A stretch of DNA of 6,402 nucleotides from JBCDIQ01 sp039024295 (GTDB taxonomy: Bacteria > Bacteroidota > Bacteroidia > J057): the NCBI GenBank assembly GCA_039024295.1, contig JBCDIQ010000339.1:1-6402 (forward strand). The letters are read 5' to 3'. Shown piece by piece: positions 6,286-6,402 of the stretch. The notes under the pieces were generated by a model. That model saw only the letters and a list, made by a program, of their open reading frames with translations, did not search any database and had not been told where the DNA came from. Position numbers and translations under genes: made by a program. Within the stretch, counting starts at the first letter, position 1. Every line of letters begins with the position of its first letter.

Positions 6286-6402
6286 AATCCGAAAATAGAA
6301 GGACTTATTGACAAATAACCTATTTTTTTGATGAACAACCTTTCCATAATGACATCTAACATCGTGGTCATGAAAATTTCTCCCTACCTTCTTTAAACAT
6401 CG
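6286..6402. other. Upstream region of the kinase operon, no gene supported
   Basis: This 117-base AT-rich stretch reaches the window edge. Only tiny frames occur: a 29-codon minus frame from 6371 whose TGA overlaps the kinase ATG, and a 21-codon plus frame. AACATCG appears at 6358-6364 and again at 6396-6402. I cannot see the neighbouring gene. Confidence 0.4.
6290..6297 (-). promoter_or_regulatory. Possible -7 promoter element (TATTTTCG) of the kinase-regulator operon
   Basis: On the minus strand TATTTTCG ends four bases before the kinase ATG, exactly as at the secreted-protein start (803-810). A TTTG at 6315-6312 lies 14 bases upstream, closer than the usual 19-21 for Bacteroidota promoters. 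Use of this element would give an almost leaderless mRNA. It is a candidate only. Confidence 0.3.

Noticed and set aside
6358..6402. Direct repeat AACATCG (6358-6364 and 6396-6402) as a LytTR binding site
   Set aside because: The copies are only seven bases, their spacing of 38 does not fit the roughly two-turn layout of LytTR sites, and the window ends inside the second flank.

Overview
This window looks like chromosomal DNA from a member of the Bacteroidota. Three things point that way: a secreted protein ending in a type IX secretion (T9SS) type B sorting domain of the gliding-motility/CHU_C kind, a LytS-type histidine kinase with a LytTR response regulator in the arrangement common in that phylum, and gene starts without recognisable Shine-Dalgarno sequences. 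The order or family cannot be fixed from this sequence.

Layout. (1) Positions 1-604, minus strand: the N-terminal 201 codons of a ThiF/E1-like adenylyltransferase that runs off the left edge. It is easy to miss because no stop lies inside the window. (2) 605-814: a divergent intergenic region with a duplicated CTACA/TTTTCGAATT motif. (3) 815-3523, plus strand: a 902-residue secreted protein with a signal peptide, a beta-propeller-like half, five Ig-like modules of about 69 residues with paired cysteines, and the T9SS sorting domain. (4) 3524-3584: a convergent gap holding an intrinsic terminator that reads in the minus direction. (5) 3585-4244, minus strand: an unrecognised lipoprotein of 219 residues. 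(6) 4245-4429: an intergenic stretch with a 14-bp palindrome just upstream of the lipoprotein gene. (7) 4430-5188 and 5185-6285, both minus strand: a LytTR response regulator and its LytS-type sensor kinase, transcribed kinase first with overlapping stop and start codons. (8) 6286-6402: the kinase's upstream region, with no gene I can support.

How the genes relate. The kinase and regulator clearly form one two-component operon; the signal sensed and the target genes are not visible. The secreted protein is probably exported by a T9SS encoded elsewhere and attached to the cell surface or released. The lipoprotein has its own terminator and a plausible operator, so it looks like a single-gene unit. 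The ThiF-like gene diverges from the secreted-protein gene and probably belongs to a leftward transcription unit.

I see no mobile element, CRISPR array, tRNA or rRNA, and no clear sign of a wholly new system. The points most worth following are the partial ThiF-like gene with its unusual nucleotide loop, the modular surface protein, and a nearly identical 17-base sequence at two unrelated start codons that may mark leaderless promoters.
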